Positions 46,435-58,261 of a stretch of 64,000 bases of DNA are shown here, piece by piece. How positions within the stretch are numbered: the stretch's first letter is position 1; each line of letters begins with the position of its first letter. Source of the stretch: Dermatemys mawii (taxonomy: Eukaryota; Chordata; Testudines; Dermatemydidae); assembly GCA_007922305.1 (NCBI GenBank), contig ML677343.1, positions 31,489,987 to 31,553,986 of the forward strand, read 5' to 3'. The notes beneath the pieces are model-generated. The model did not search any database. It saw nothing but the letters and a program-made list of their open reading frames with translations, and was not told the DNA's origin. The position numbers and the translations under genes were made by a program.

Positions 46435-46590
46435 AAGCTGGGTGAGGTAATATTTTTTCTTGGACACATTTGATGAGCTACACTGAGCTCTTCTTCAGGT
46501 CGAGCTCTCTGTAGCTGGAAACCTTTTCTCTCTTCCTGACAGAAGTTGGTTCAATAAAAGCTATTACTTCACCCACGCTGTCTCTCTAAT
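46435..46590. repeat. Turtle interspersed repeat, class uncertain
   Basis: 'gctgggtgaggtaatatttt', 'tgagctcttcttcaggtcga', 'gaagttggttcaataaaagc' and 'tattacttcacccacgctgt'. The first and last phrases are inverted partners ('gggtgaggtaata' and 'tattacttcaccca'), so the segment folds back on itself. Confidence 0.6.
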
Positions 46591-46594
46591 ATCC

Positions 46595-48595
46595 AGGGAC
46601 TGACAGGGCTATAGCACCACTGCATGCAATGGTTGGAGCCAAAGACTTAATTCTATCTGGGGAGAACTCTAGTGGTATATGCTGCACACTACAGCCATTT
46701 ACTTTTTGGGGCCAGATTTTCAAAACAATTAACTGTTTAGTGAAAACGAGTTCCCGGGTCATCTACTTACCTTGTTGGTTCCCCCCCAACCTCAGAATCC
46801 TGTGCTTGCGGCGTGAAGCTATTGCAAGCCAGTTTGGGGATTTTGATCAATGGTGCATTAATTTATATGCCAGATGCACTTGGACCATGGCACGATGCAA
46901 CAGCTAGCTGAGGGCGGAGGTGGAAGGCGGGGGGAGAAAGGGGTAGTGATTAGCCTTCGGTTTTCTCTAATGCCAACCTAGCCAATCACCGACGCACTGT
47001 TTAAACCAATCAGAAATAAATGAATTTACAAATCAGGCAGAGGTAAAGCAGTTCCAATTCTTCTGCCTAGACTTGCCTAGTTAAATACACTTGCCAGCCA
47101 AATCACAGAGGCAAAATGCACACACAGCATTCTTTGGATGCCGTCCAAATTGACATGTATGAAAAAGAGCCATTATTTACTGTCTAGCCAACAGAGGGTG
47201 TGTTTGCTCAAAATCAACATGTCACCTGGATGACTTCTTTGCCTTAAGGAACAAAGCAGAGCAAATGGCAAATTTCTCAAGAAAAGTGGCTTTTTTTGGA
47301 GGGCGGGGGTGGGGCAGGTTTCAGATTGCCAGCTGCAGCACCGTCCAGATGTGAAATGCTGAGTCACTTATCAGATCTGCAGTCCCTCCCATTTCAAGGT
47401 CTTTAAATGTTATGCTCCTGCTCTACCATCCATCCCAGGAGGCTAGTTAACACCTCTGCACAGATGTGGCTGGGTGCTGATAGGTCCCTGATTCATTTGC
47501 TTTCAAAGCAAAAACTCACTCACAGCTGGCTGAAAAATCAGGGAAAGGTTTTTTACATGTAATAATAATGTTAAATGGACCAACTCCCCCTCTCCCCCCA
47601 TGGACTTTCTGAACCTTTGCTGATTAACAAACAAATTGATTCAGCCTGTAGAGTGAAATGATCCTTTCAAGGATCTTAGAGCACAGTCTCGTGAAGTAAC
47701 GGGAGAGTTCGCTGCAGAATTTAGGTTAACAACCCAGCAGTTTGGAGGAAAGAGAAACAGGATGCTTTCCAAGTTGATACGGATGAGTGAATTCATTCAG
47801 GATAAGACCTCTTCCAACCCACTTTTGAGTGCCATTCCTAACCCTCAGGAAAGAGTCTGAAAGGTTGTTGACTGTTGGTTGTTTTCACCGTGTCTTAACT
47901 CTGCTTTTTCTGGTCATATTGGGACTGGCAATGCTGAGCCTCCCACTGCGGAGATTTTTCTTGATCGTTTTCTTTCTCCTCTCCTTCCTACTCTCACCTT
48001 CCCTTCTTTTGTTTGGCACTTCAGCTCATCTTGGTTGGAAGGCTGTAAGGCGGAGGTGAGTCTTGAATTGGGCTCAGGTTTTGGGTATGGCTTCCCTCCT
48101 TTAGAGTGCTCTGTCGAGGACTTTCTAACCTCCAGCATTGGAAAGTTTTACCCGGGGCACCATCGTTGTCACGGTGGTAATTCCATTCTGACCATTGCAA
48201 TGGCATGCTGCAAATCTTCTGGAAATTTCCAGATTCAGGATTTCTTGCCCTACGGACCCTTTATCACTTGGGTATTCCCAACATAAGCAATTGGGCTGAC
48301 TTGCATGACAAAGTATTACTCGCCTCTGACGGAATTCTGACTCATGCAAGTAGCCCCACAGATTTTAATGGTGATAGTATTGGGGTTTGGACCTTAATGT
48401 CACAGACTGATGAGGTCTGGATAAGCTTTGGGTGCTCATCTAAAACACACGAAGCTCCAAACCCTCTGCAGTTCACTCAGCATGAGGGATTGTCTCCCAG
48501 AATCCAACTTGCTAAGAAACTCTGTTCCTTCCTCCCCGGTGAGGATCTAGCCACAGGAACTGGTATGTCCGTCAGCCTGGATTGCTGAAGCACCT
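46595..48595. other. Unassigned non-coding sequence
   Basis: Mostly unique. 47,160-47,420 is repeat-poor. The 135-codon frame at 47,879-48,286 has no recognised domain. Confidence 0.4.
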
Positions 48596-48599
48596 TGAT

Positions 48600-48890
48600 T
48601 GTGGGTGCAATGCAGAGGCTTGTGGAGACTCCAGCTGCCTACCTCAGTAGGATGAGATGCCATGAGCACATACTCCTTGAGCTCTGCTCTCTCTCCACTG
48701 GCATCAGAATTCTTCAAAGTCCAAATCCTTGGTCTTGATCTTCAAAGTCACTCACCTGGCTACACCAAGGACGGCATCTGGGACCGTCCACGTCAGCATG
48801 GAATGAACTTTCCAAGGAGGTCCAGGTAAAGAGTCTGGCCATTTTCAAGCAGTGTGGCAAAACCCTGATATTTGACCAAGTACTTCCATC
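48600..48890 (+). pseudogene. L2-like LINE ORF2 C-terminal remnant
   Basis: From 48,799 one frame reads WNELSKEVQVKSLAIFKQCG then KTLIF (to 48,873). It matches the terminal 'WNsLP.e.r...slavFK..LKThLF' segment of L2-like ORF2. Upstream, QRLVETPAAYLSRMRCHEHI (about 48,611-48,670) fits the preceding conserved stretch of the same protein. Frameshifts separate the pieces. No catalytic domain is present. A second remnant is at 3,204-3,345. Confidence 0.6.
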
Positions 48891-48894
48891 ATAA

Positions 48895-49805
48895 CTGGGT
48901 GATGATTTTGACTATCTGTAAAAACCATGTGTGTGGGTGTGAAATATAGTACAGTTCTTCAAACACAGCTTCTCATCTAGGGAGGCGAGAGCAGCAAAAA
49001 ATATCACGCAGATTTAATGTATCTATGAAGCACTCCAATACTAGGTGATGTGTATTAAGAAATCCTTGCAATAAATAAAGAGCTAGATTAGAGATGGGAG
49101 CAAGATGCACAATTCAGGCCTGGATCTGATCTTCCCCGCAGTTCTTGGGTTTTGGGTCAGCCCGTTGAAAATATCAGCTCCAGCTGCCCTGTTCAGATCC
49201 ATATCAAACTTCCCCAGAGTTGTGCAGGATTAGGAGCTGCGATTTTGGCTCAAGCCTATCTCTAGTCTTCATTAATAACTTCCATATAAAATCTATTTTG
49301 TTTACGAGACAAAGTACGATTTTTCTAATTTCCCAGTACTGCCAACTCAACATAATCTGTGAAAATGCAGCTGTTCGTGATGCCTTGAATCTCTTCTCCA
49401 GCACCAGCAATAAAAATTCTGGAATCTGAAGTTGGCTAGTATATTTTGTGGATGATCTGTGAAGCAGAACATAATCCAGGTTTCCTCTTCTGTAGTTCTA
49501 TTGGCCTCTGACAGTAGTAAACATTTTTTGGATTGGTAAACTGTAAGCAGATGATTCAGGAGACACACAGACAACAGCTATGGGCAACTGTAATAAAATA
49601 AAGGGCTATTTTCAGTCACTTCTGACCATATCCATACTTTAAAGAACACTGTCCAAGTTCACAGGCTTCAAATCTTTCCCCCATATCCCAAAATATCTTA
49701 TTTGACAGACCTCTTCCTCTTACACTTTGCATTTCTCCAGAACCATTCACGCCAAGATTCTAAATGGCTTTACAAAGCTAGGTAACAGAACCAGTCAGAA
49801 TTTTC
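48895..49805. other. Unassigned non-coding sequence
   Basis: 49,115-49,260 holds 'gcctggatctgatcttcccc' and 'gggttttgggtcagcccg', wording similar to the phrase family noted near 37.1 kb. No gene seen. Confidence 0.35.
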
Positions 49806-49809
49806 TCCC

Positions 49810-50240
49810 TGGATAAAAATGAGGGTTTTATGACAAGATTTTTCCCTGAAAAACAAATTGTCATTTTTTGACTAAATTTCTAAACAATTTTTTGACTGGA
49901 ACTTTCAAATTATTTTGTTTCGGAATCATGGGGAAACTCTCTGTTTTGAAAAAACTTCCCTTCTATTTTTCACGGCATAAAGAGTTAAAAAAGGTTTTAA
50001 ATAAAAGGGAGTAAGAAAGATTCTCTACTTTCTCTGGCTCTTGTACTCCCCACTACTTTTTTCCAGTAAGGGGGAGGGACAGGGGGAGGGAGAAAGAGAG
50101 AGAGAGACTTTTCCCACCAAAACAAAATAAAAAAATTGAAATGAAATTTCATTTTCAGATTTTTAATCAAGAACCAAAAAGTGTCATGAAAAGTTCAGAA
50201 CAAAATGAAAACTCCCCCTCCCCAAATGTTCATTCAACAG
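49810..50240. repeat. AT-rich repeat-like segment
   Basis: Opposed A- and T-rich runs ('gacaagatttttccctgaaa', 'gaaatgaaatttcattttca') with a purine-rich patch at 50,070-50,106. Similar in style to 18,505-18,720. Confidence 0.4.
50070..50106 (+). repeat. Purine-rich simple repeat
   Basis: gggagggacagggggaggga followed by gaaagagagagagagac. Confidence 0.85.
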
Positions 50241-50282
50241 AATAGTCTTTTTTCTAGTAAGGCAGCATCCTTTTTATAAAAG

Positions 50283-50345
50283 GTCCTGTGACACCTGAAA
50301 GACTAACTAAAGTATTAGAGCATAAGCTTTCGTGGGCTAATACCC
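50283..50345 (-). repeat. Single copy of the unit dimerised at 4.85-5.1 kb
   Basis: 'gaaagactaactaaagtatt', 'agagcataagctttcgtggg' and 'ctaatacccacttcgtc' match one arm. Beside it is a short imperfect duplication of 'gatagtctatcctttttata' (50,357-50,376) and 'atcctttttataaaaggtc'. Confidence 0.75.
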
Positions 50346-50492
50346 ACTTCGTCAAGGATAGTCTATCCTTTTTATAGACTATCTTAGCTGGCCAGAGAGA
50401 GTCACGCACCAAACCAGAGCCACTAGAAGGCATATGTTTCTAGTCAGTGCTCTGTTCACTAAACCAGGAGCTTCTCAGCCATCTCCATTATG

Positions 50493-50768
50493 TAGGGTTA
50501 CCACTTGTCCAGTTTTCAGCTTGTGTGTCCAGGTGCCACTTAACAAGCCTGGGTGTCAAGATTTTTAATCTGTGGGGAGAAGAAGGAGAGAAGGGGCGGG
50601 GCATGGCGAAGAGATGGAGCGGGGACAGGTCCTTGGAGGAAGAGGCAGCAAAGGGGCGGAGCCTTGGGTGAAGAGGGAGAAAAGGGGTGTGGCCTTGGGG
50701 GAAGAGGCAGAAAAGGGGGCAGAGCCTCAAAGGTCTGGTTACCAGCCATTAGAAAGGTGGCAACCCTA
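50493..50768 (+). mobile_element. Non-autonomous hAT-like element
   Basis: Starts tagggttaccac and ends gtggcaaccctA. Flanking 8-mers ccattatg and ccaccatg agree at 6 of 8. The 276-base interior is purine-rich ('gaaggggcggggcatggcga'); it explains the mirrored frames on both strands. Confidence 0.75.
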
Positions 50769-50780
50769 CCACCATGGCTG

Positions 50781-51247
50781 TGTGACATAGTGTTGAGAGC
50801 CGGTAGCTGATCACTTCCTTAAGGATTAATTAGCTCCTGCAGGAAATGCCTGATGGAGGAGAAGAATACTTAACTGCCTAAGCAGGGTGGGGTTGATGAG
50901 CTAAGAAGCTAGTTACTGGCTACAGAGGCTAGTTAAAGCGCAGGAAGGCAGTGCAAAATGGGAGTAGGGTGACCGGACAGCGTGAAAAAGTGTGAAAAAT
51001 CTGGATGGGGTGGGAGGGTAATAGGAGCCTATATAAGAAAAAGACCCAAAAATCGGGACTGTCCCTATAAAATCAGGACATCTGGTCACCCTAGCAGGAA
51101 GTCTCATGGAGCCGGGAGAAAGAAAGGTCGTAGGGTGGTTAGGATCCTTCCTCTGAGGAAAGGGCTTAGGGTTAGGACAAGCTGCCGCACAGGATTGTGA
51201 TGGTGGTTTGGTGAAGGTGACAAATAAAACGTGCAGAGGTGATCACC
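50781..51247 (+). mobile_element. Possible LTR interrupted by a DNA element
   Basis: Starts tgtgacatag and includes 'ttaaggattaattagctcct', a poly(A)-like aataaaa near 51,223 and a possible end at 51,247. The element at 50,965-51,093 lies inside it. No target duplication was confirmed, so the LTR call is tentative. Confidence 0.35.
50965..51093 (+). mobile_element. Sister of the 124-bp element at 42,546
   Basis: Starts tagggtgaccggac and ends ggtcaccctA, 129 bases, with the same interior ('cctatataagaaaaagaccc', 'gtccctataaaat'). The flanking 8-mers (aatgggag, gcaggaag) are not a clear duplication. Confidence 0.85.
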
Positions 51248-51363
51248 ACGGTAAAGGCATCCTATGCTATTTCTGAGGGATTTCAGGACAGGAGAGACGC
51301 CTGTCCCTTCTGGGCCAGGCTTTTAAAATCCCAGCTCTTAGGATATACAGTGCAGCTAGAACA

Positions 51364-51450
51364 GCGATTCCAAGGCCAGAAGGGACCACCGCGGTCATCG
51401 CATCTGACCTCCTGGATAGCACAGGCCAGACAACTGCCCCAAAGTCGTTG
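51364..51450 (+). repeat. 'ggccagaagggaccat' family copy
   Basis: 'gcgattccaaggccagaagg', 'gaccaccgcggtcatcgcat' and 'ctgacctcctggatagcaca'. This is the least decayed start of the family in the window. Confidence 0.7.
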
Positions 51451-51454
51451 CTAG

Positions 51455-52945
51455 GGGTCGGTTCTGGTGCCTGCTGTATGGATTGCAATGTTTGTGTTTC
51501 TGTCGTGCGTGGGCAAGTGGAGTCGAGCCTGAGCGGATTCACACGGAGCTGAGTGCACTTGCGGTTGTTTGCTTTTTTCTTCAGCGACCCTTGTCCGCCT
51601 GTGTGCTTACCTATCATTGCTCTCCTGAAGTAGGCATGTGTCTGACCTACGCATGATGTGTTCCCCTTGGACCACTGCCTCATCCCCTCCTCCCTGCCAG
51701 CTAAATGCCATGTTCTGTCCCTATCCCCCTCTAAATCTGCTTGTTCTAAGGGGTAGGTTTGTAAATGTCCAACTTGCTTCATGTTGGGATCATTCCTTAG
51801 TGTGTGTTACTTTTAGGATTTCCTTTAGTCTTGGACGTGTTTTGCATTCGTTCAGTGCATGGAACCTCTACTGCAGTCGATGGGAATGCGGTGTGGCTAT
51901 GGGATGGGACTTCATAGAGTGGCTGCAGGATCAGGCAGTCAACATGCCACTGGAATCTGCTTACTGCACTCCTGTCAGGAAGAGGCTGGGAGACGAGCAA
52001 AACTCGGTTAGATTTACAGTTTGGCCACACATGCTGCCGGTTGTGGCTTGCAGTAGTGATTAACGTCATTGCCACAAGATACATTGGCTCTTCACGGTAT
52101 GTGTCTCAGCTCTAAATCAAAAGGGCTGGAAAGGGGCTGATACAAGATGTCACAGCTTCATTCTGCCTTACACTGGAGCTGAATTCCCAGCTGGTACTTA
52201 GAAAGTTCCCCAGGTGCTTGCAGTGATTCATTCAAGCTTGATTTTACCCAGGCCAATGAATCCTTGGTTGAGGCTCTTGGTTATGCCATGGCTGTTCCTC
52301 GAAGAAGTGTAACAGCAAATTGGAAGGGAATGATTTTACCCAGGTAGCTCTATTCTGCAGACCACACTGGGGCCGGGAGTGAGAAAGCAGTGTTTGTAAG
52401 TGCTGTAAGAGGCAGAGTATCTGAATTACAGGCTCACTTTACATCACTTTAGTGCTGATGGAAGGTACCTCCCTGAGTTAACACCCTTGAAAGCTTGTTC
52501 TTTGTTGTTTGCAAGGGGCAGCTGCAGGGCAAATTTTCTTCATGCTATTCCAAGTTTTGTAGAGAGTTTCACACCCGCTTAGTCTTATTTAGTACTATAC
52601 ACAATGTAAAATGTGGGTAGATCAAATTTTGCTGTTATTTGGGTGAAAACCTGGAGTGACTCCACTTGATTCATGGTGCAGATGCATGTGAAATAAGCAC
52701 ATGCATGCATCTTTGGCCCCTCCCATTATCCGTGACAGCACAGAGGTAGAGTTGGTCTGGTTTTGCATTGGTGTAACACAAAAGAATTTGGCCCCAGGAT
52801 TTTACAATCACTTTACATGATATACCCAATCTCTCAATTCACGTGTCAGGAGAAATGTCTGTAACAGCAGGGCTTTTTATTGCTGTGTAAACCACAGAAC
52901 AAAATTTTGATTTTTGTAGGGGGGGATTTAAAAAAAAATAAAAGC
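51455..52945. other. Unassigned non-coding sequence
   Basis: No repeat clearly recognised. 'aacctggagtgactccactt' near 52,650 echoes the phrase at 1,026. Confidence 0.4.
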
Positions 52946-52949
52946 CTAA

Positions 52950-53632
52950 TGTAGCGGGGTGGTTACCCACTCCAGCGCTGAAGGGGTTAAACAGCCCTGC
53001 TGAGGGTTGTGGCTGAGGAAAGCAGCAAGTCTGGGCTGATTGGGGAAGCAGCCACAGCTGTGGCCAGCCCGATCCGAACCCAACTGTCCCTTATAAGAGG
53101 GCTGTGGCCAGGTGCTGAAGACAGTCTCTCTCCAGGCTGGGAGGGAGCAGGGCCTGGCTGCCTGCAGGACAGGGTACCTGAGGTGGAGCAGTGCTGAGGG
53201 AGTAGGCAAGGGAGCTGGGGAGCTCCAGCCTAGCAGCTCCCCAGGCTGCAGGCCTGAAGTGAGGCCTAAGGAGGGTACTGGGGTCTAGGCAAAGGCAGCT
53301 GGTCCAAACCTCCCTTGCCTATGATGACTGGTTCTTACACTGCAGTCTGCCTCAGAGTGCGAGGGCTTGATGATGACTGGCAGTAACCCTAGACTGAAGC
53401 AAGGTGGGGATTAGAGGGTTGGGTGTTCCCCAGGGAGGGGAGATCCATAGGTAGAATATGGAGGTATTGCCAAGGGGCAGCACCCCAGGTACAAGGGCAC
53501 TGGGATCTGGGAAGGACACGGGGCCAGCGGACAGCAAGAGATCGGCCTGCAGAGGGCGCTCTGAGTTGGAAGAGCTAATTCCCAGGACAATCAGCAGGAG
53601 GCGCTGCAAGGGTAAGGCGTCTCACCACTACA
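52950..53632 (+). mobile_element. Probable solo LTR
   Basis: Starts tgtagcgggg and ends ccactaca. The flanking 5-mers cctaa and cctag agree at 4 of 5 (52,945-52,949; 53,633-53,637). A TATA-like ttataag lies at 53,091-53,097. No coding region adjoins it. Length is 683 bases. Confidence 0.7.
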
Positions 53633-53639
53633 CCTAGCA

Positions 53640-56600
53640 AATAGAAAAGACTTAACGAACAGGACAAAAAAAAAGCCTAGCAGATTCTGGAGAGGCCTTA
53701 CGTGTGCTTCTGTCTTGTCGGAAGCCTGGGTTTCGGGATCTGATTTTGCACCATTGCAGTCAATGGGAGTTTTGCCATCAAGTTCAGGTGGTGCAGAATT
53801 GTGCCCTCAGTATCCCTGAGGTGGTGAACGAGAACCAGGAATCAAAATTGACTGAAACCAACAGCAAAGCCATCCAATCCAGTTCCACTGCCCATGCTGG
53901 GTGAAGTGCAAAAAATGAATAAACACCACAAAGGAAGCACGAAGTCAGTTAAACTTGTAAAGTTCTTTCATTCTGAGATTTTATTAGTAACACTAGGAAG
54001 GGGAAATATCACTTGTTGCCAAATTCGGTCAGTTCTAAAGGTACAATAATGGCCCTTAGGTATTTTTTTTAACTCAGCAGTATCCCTTTAATTTGGACTG
54101 TTGATGAGATTAGTCTGTCTGTTGCCATCTTTGCTCCTGACGTGCTGCCCTTTGGAGGAGGTGGAGGCCAGTGTTTACTAAAGCAGCTGCCTGTTGGCAG
54201 AGGAATCTTATTAGTGTGTCTGTGCTTGAGGAAAAGACTGTTTATTTTCCCAACATTAATAGTCATCCGGTAGGAGGCACGGGAGGGGAGCTATCTACTG
54301 GCCTTTATTAAATCCGACTTTGTGTAAAATACTAATCATTTTATAATCGATCCTGAGCCTGGTGCTGGAATCAAGCATTTCCTCCAGTAATCTGCAAAGC
54401 AGTGTATGTTGTGTCTGGTAGATCATTCGGATAAGGGGAATTTAGATGCCAGTGTGAATATCTAGCTCTTGGACGTTCCTTTATTTTGCATATTGGTAAT
54501 TCTTCAATGACTTCATTCCACTGACTGTGACACTAGAGGGAGATTCTCTGAAGGAGCCTTGTTCTTATTTTGTGAGCCACCAAGAAGATTTCTGTGGTGC
54601 TCTGGTGCTCTATAGGGGTTGCAGTTTGAGAGCTGTTGTATTATATATAAAGGATAAATTCTTCTCCTTTGTCCTACTGTAAATGCTGGGTGAGTCTATT
54701 GAAGTCAGTAGACTTTATACGCAGGTAACTGAAAGCAAAAATTGGCACAGAATTGAGTCCAAGACATGCAGTTTGGATCCAGGTTCAGATTTCCAACACT
54801 CTAAAGTTCCATAATGAGGTTCTCATTCAAGCCCTCATAAGGGCAGCGGCCATTTGCAAACTTGGGATTTGGGTTTGGGTTTGAATTTTGAAATTTCCCT
54901 TCCCATAATTCCCTGGTGCTCTGACCTGGGACTTTGGTTCAGGCCTGTCTCAGAGCAGAGAGTAATAAACTAATATTTCTGTTCAGAGAATTGCATGAGC
55001 TATTGTCTCACATATGAATGGATCAAACTTAGTGCTGGAAGAACTTCCAAGGATCCGGAGGGTCATTTCAGAGCAGCACCCAATCTTTGCAAGTGGAGTT
55101 GCTTGAACATCAGTGGTTTTCATTTGCCACGAGATATTGTTCTTGTGGATTTCCACCCCAAGTTTCATTGGAGTTTCCAGTTCATTTGAAACCAAATACT
55201 TGACCCACATGAAACAAACCCTTGCTTTTCATGGTTTTAGCAGAAAACCATACCATCCTCTCCTACGCCCCTGGAGAACAAGATGGGAACCATAAGAAGT
55301 GTGGCCCAGGTTTGCTTGAAAGATTCATGGTCATCAGCAAAGTTCCTAGAACAATAGTTCATGTGAACAGTTCTCCATAAACAAATTCCCTAAGCAGGTG
55401 ACATTGTTGGGTTTGGCCTGGAGGTTTGGGTACAAAGTTTGGGCTAGAACCAGTCCTGGACCATGCTGCTCAGATCTGGATAGAACACCTACAAAACCCA
55501 AAGTAGCTTGGATCTGAGGTTCTGGTTAAACCTGTTATAGCACTAGGGACCGAGGGCAACATCTGTATATGAATATGAACTTCTCCTCAGTGGATTTGCT
55601 CATTGGTCTTTTCTTCCAACCTTCTCCAATGCCCCAGAACCTCATAAATCTGCAAAATCGGGCTAGAAATCTCGTAAGAACCAACTTTCCTCTGAAGTTT
55701 CAAGGGTTCTGTTTGGTGCTTCCAGTGAATCTGGAGATGCCAGGGAAGTAGGATTTTCCTGTATTGATTCAGTGCTTCAGCTTCCAAAAGAACCTGGCAG
55801 AGCAAAAGACGCGTGAGGGTTTATGGGATTGGAAGAGATCTGGAGAACGTGTCTGAAATCATCTTCTAATTGAATGTGGTTTCTTTGAAAGCCGGGTTAG
55901 CTCCTCCACCTCCTTCCCCTCTGCCCCCAGGCAAATGTGCTACTGCACAAGGAATGCAAGTGAGTACAAGGAATGCATACAGTGTAGGGCTATCTGGAAA
56001 TGAGGAACGGAAAATAAACAGACACTTGTGGAATATTTTTTCCTCTATGGAATAGGCAGCTGCCAGTAGAGTTTGATTCTGAAGGCCTGCAGGACAGATC
56101 TATGCGCTTTTTGTTTCTACCTTTTTGAAACTGTTTCCATTACGATGGCAAGTGAATTAATGTATCCAGCTAACAGCCCATCCGCCCCCTCTGCCCCTGC
56201 TAATTAGTCATCAGAGCGGCGCTTGCTATGGATGTCAGACCCCCAACCTGCAGGTTAGTCTGAGCTTTTGGGGAGTTTGGCTTAACTAGAGAGAACAGTT
56301 TTCTGTGTCAGGAACACTGCGGTTTCAGGCTGGGCTGTGATTGCCTGGTACTATCCCTGTTTATTTCATTTGCCTCCTTAGGCCTGGGCAGTCACCAGAC
56401 CAGGGGGCCAGGTGGAGGGTAGCAGGGGAAAGAGACTTGAAATACTGCAGGGATGTAAAGAATGTCCCTACACTATAACATTTCTGAGTGCCTTCAGGCC
56501 AAAGGGAAAGCTGAACACTGACAGGGGCATGGCTTTTGAAAGCACACAATATGTCCTCTGGAGTAGACATCCATCCCGCTGTTGCTGGAGAATTTCCAGG

Positions 56601-56650
56601 GGATTCACTGCTAATTACCTGTCTGGGTAATGGATTGTCACCTCTCTAAG
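53640..56650. other. Unassigned non-coding sequence with scattered phrase remnants
   Basis: 54,740-55,000 and 55,400-55,540 contain wording such as 'gtttggatccaggttcagat', 'gggtttgggtttgaattttg' and 'gcttggatctgaggttctgg', similar to the 37.1 kb phrase family. 56,085-56,290 is repeat-poor and may be conserved. No exon recognised. Confidence 0.35.
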
Positions 56651-56659
56651 CAATGACCC

Positions 56660-56699
56660 CCACTCACTCACACACACACACACACACTCACACACACAC
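56660..56699 (+). repeat. (CA)n microsatellite
   Basis: Alternating CA broken by two CT interruptions (cactcactcacacacacaca, then cacacactcacacacacac). Confidence 0.95.
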
Positions 56700-57050
56700 C
56701 ATTTTCCACTCACCTCCAGCTTCTCAGCAAAGGCCCACTACTGCTTCCCTGGAAATCCATGGGAGTCAGAGGGGGCTCAGCATGGGATGAGTCAAAGCCC
56801 ACTGAGATCAGACACCATAATGCCTGTAATGTACACAGACACTTTTCCACTAATTTCAGTGGGCGTTAAACCAGGCCCTAGATGCTTCGCTCCCTCTCAG
56901 GCTCAGGAGCTTTGGAGGTCAAACGTATGCCAAGAAAATGAATAGGGACAGGGGAAGACTCATGCATCCCAAAGTCTTTTGTGCTTCATCTTGCCTGCCA
57001 TGAAGAGTGTCCGCTCTGCTAGGATCACGTAACCTAGGCTGTGCTGTTAA
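56700..57050. other. Unassigned sequence with a 29-base exact repeat
   Basis: 56,814-56,842 is identical to 59,085-59,113. Nothing else recognised. Confidence 0.5.
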
Positions 57051-57054
57051 TAAG

Positions 57055-57770
57055 TGTGACGGAGTCAGACCAGAAGGATATAGGAGAGTGCTGGAAGGCA
57101 GGTACATTAGTCTCAAGGTGTGCAGGTCCCTGTTCCCTGGATAGCCAAACAAAGGCTACTCCAGGCCAATCAAGACACCTGGGGCCAATTAAGAACCTTC
57201 TAGAAAGGAGTAGAAACAACTAGCCTAATTGGGACACCTGAAGCCAATCAGGGACTGGTTGAATCCAGATAAAAACCTCCCAGTTAGTCAGGTGGGTTGT
57301 GGGTGTCAGGAGCTGTGGAAGGAAGTTATGCTGTTGGTGAGACTGAGTGGTAGACAACTTATCATACAGAAGGAAGGAGGCCCTGAGGTAAGGGTGAAGT
57401 GGAGTTTGAAGAAGCGGGGACTGCTGTGGGGAAGTAGCCCAGGGAATTGTATTGTGTTTTGTGGAGAAAAGGTCAGCCATCTTAGCTGATACTATTAGGG
57501 TCCCTGGGCTGGAGCCCAGAGTAGAGGGCGGGCCTGGGCTCCCCCCTTTCTGCCTCCCCTAATTAGTCTCTGAGATTGGGAGACAATAGAGACTGTGCCA
57601 GGAAGGATAGCTTCTCCTCACTGGTTTGTGATGAAAATGGCTCAATAGGCTGTGACCTTGTCTCCAGAGAGAGAAGGGCTCCATGGAGGGTCACAGTGAG
57701 CCGCTGAGGCTAGTAAAAAATCTGCCAGGAAACGCAGGATCCACGAAGATAAGGACAGAGCTTTGTCACA
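57055..57770 (+). mobile_element. Solo LTR-like element
   Basis: Starts tgtgacggag and ends ctttgtcaca, with a 4-bp duplication taag on both sides (57,051-57,054; 57,771-57,774). A CCAAT box (57,244-57,248) stands about 20 bases before a TATA-like ataaaaa (57,269-57,275). No internal region or partner LTR is nearby. It encodes no protein. A 4-bp duplication fits gamma-type endogenous retroviruses or some Gypsy elements. Confidence 0.78.
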
Positions 57771-57774
57771 TAAG

Positions 57775-58255
57775 GTATCATGTTGATTAAGCGTCAGCCT
57801 GGAATGTTACCCTGGCTAGGTCTCTCCCCAGGATGGTCAGGGAGCGTTGCCAAAAGGACAGATCCAGGGAAGACCTGTGGGCTCTGTGTAATGGATTAAA
57901 ATAACTAGCAGCCTGTTCTGTTAGCTGGAGGGGTGGAGAAAGGCTGATGGCAGATGGCTCCGAATTATTCCACTGCTCCACAGTGTCAATCTCAATGGTA
58001 TCTGTGTATCTAAAACCAATTACAAGGTGCAATAGGGGTGGATTGCACCAGCCCCTATAATTGCACAATTACACTGAAGTGCATAGGAGTGACATGGCTT
58101 AAGAACTCCAGGGTCAGGGCAATATCAGGGGTGAAAAGGCAAAGGATGAGTCCAGCAGTCAGGAGTGAGAATGAGGACATCCAGTTTTAATCTTAATGGT
58201 ACATTTCCTGTCTGTACAGGGATGCCAGCATAAAGAAAACAGGTGACTTTCAGGA
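57775..58255. other. Unassigned non-coding sequence
   Basis: No repeat or gene recognised. Confidence 0.4.
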
Positions 58256-58261
58256 CTGTAA

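Noticed and set aside
51267..51782. 171-codon minus-strand frame
   Set aside because: It overlaps a known-looking interspersed repeat at 51,364-51,450 and shows no domain or splice structure.
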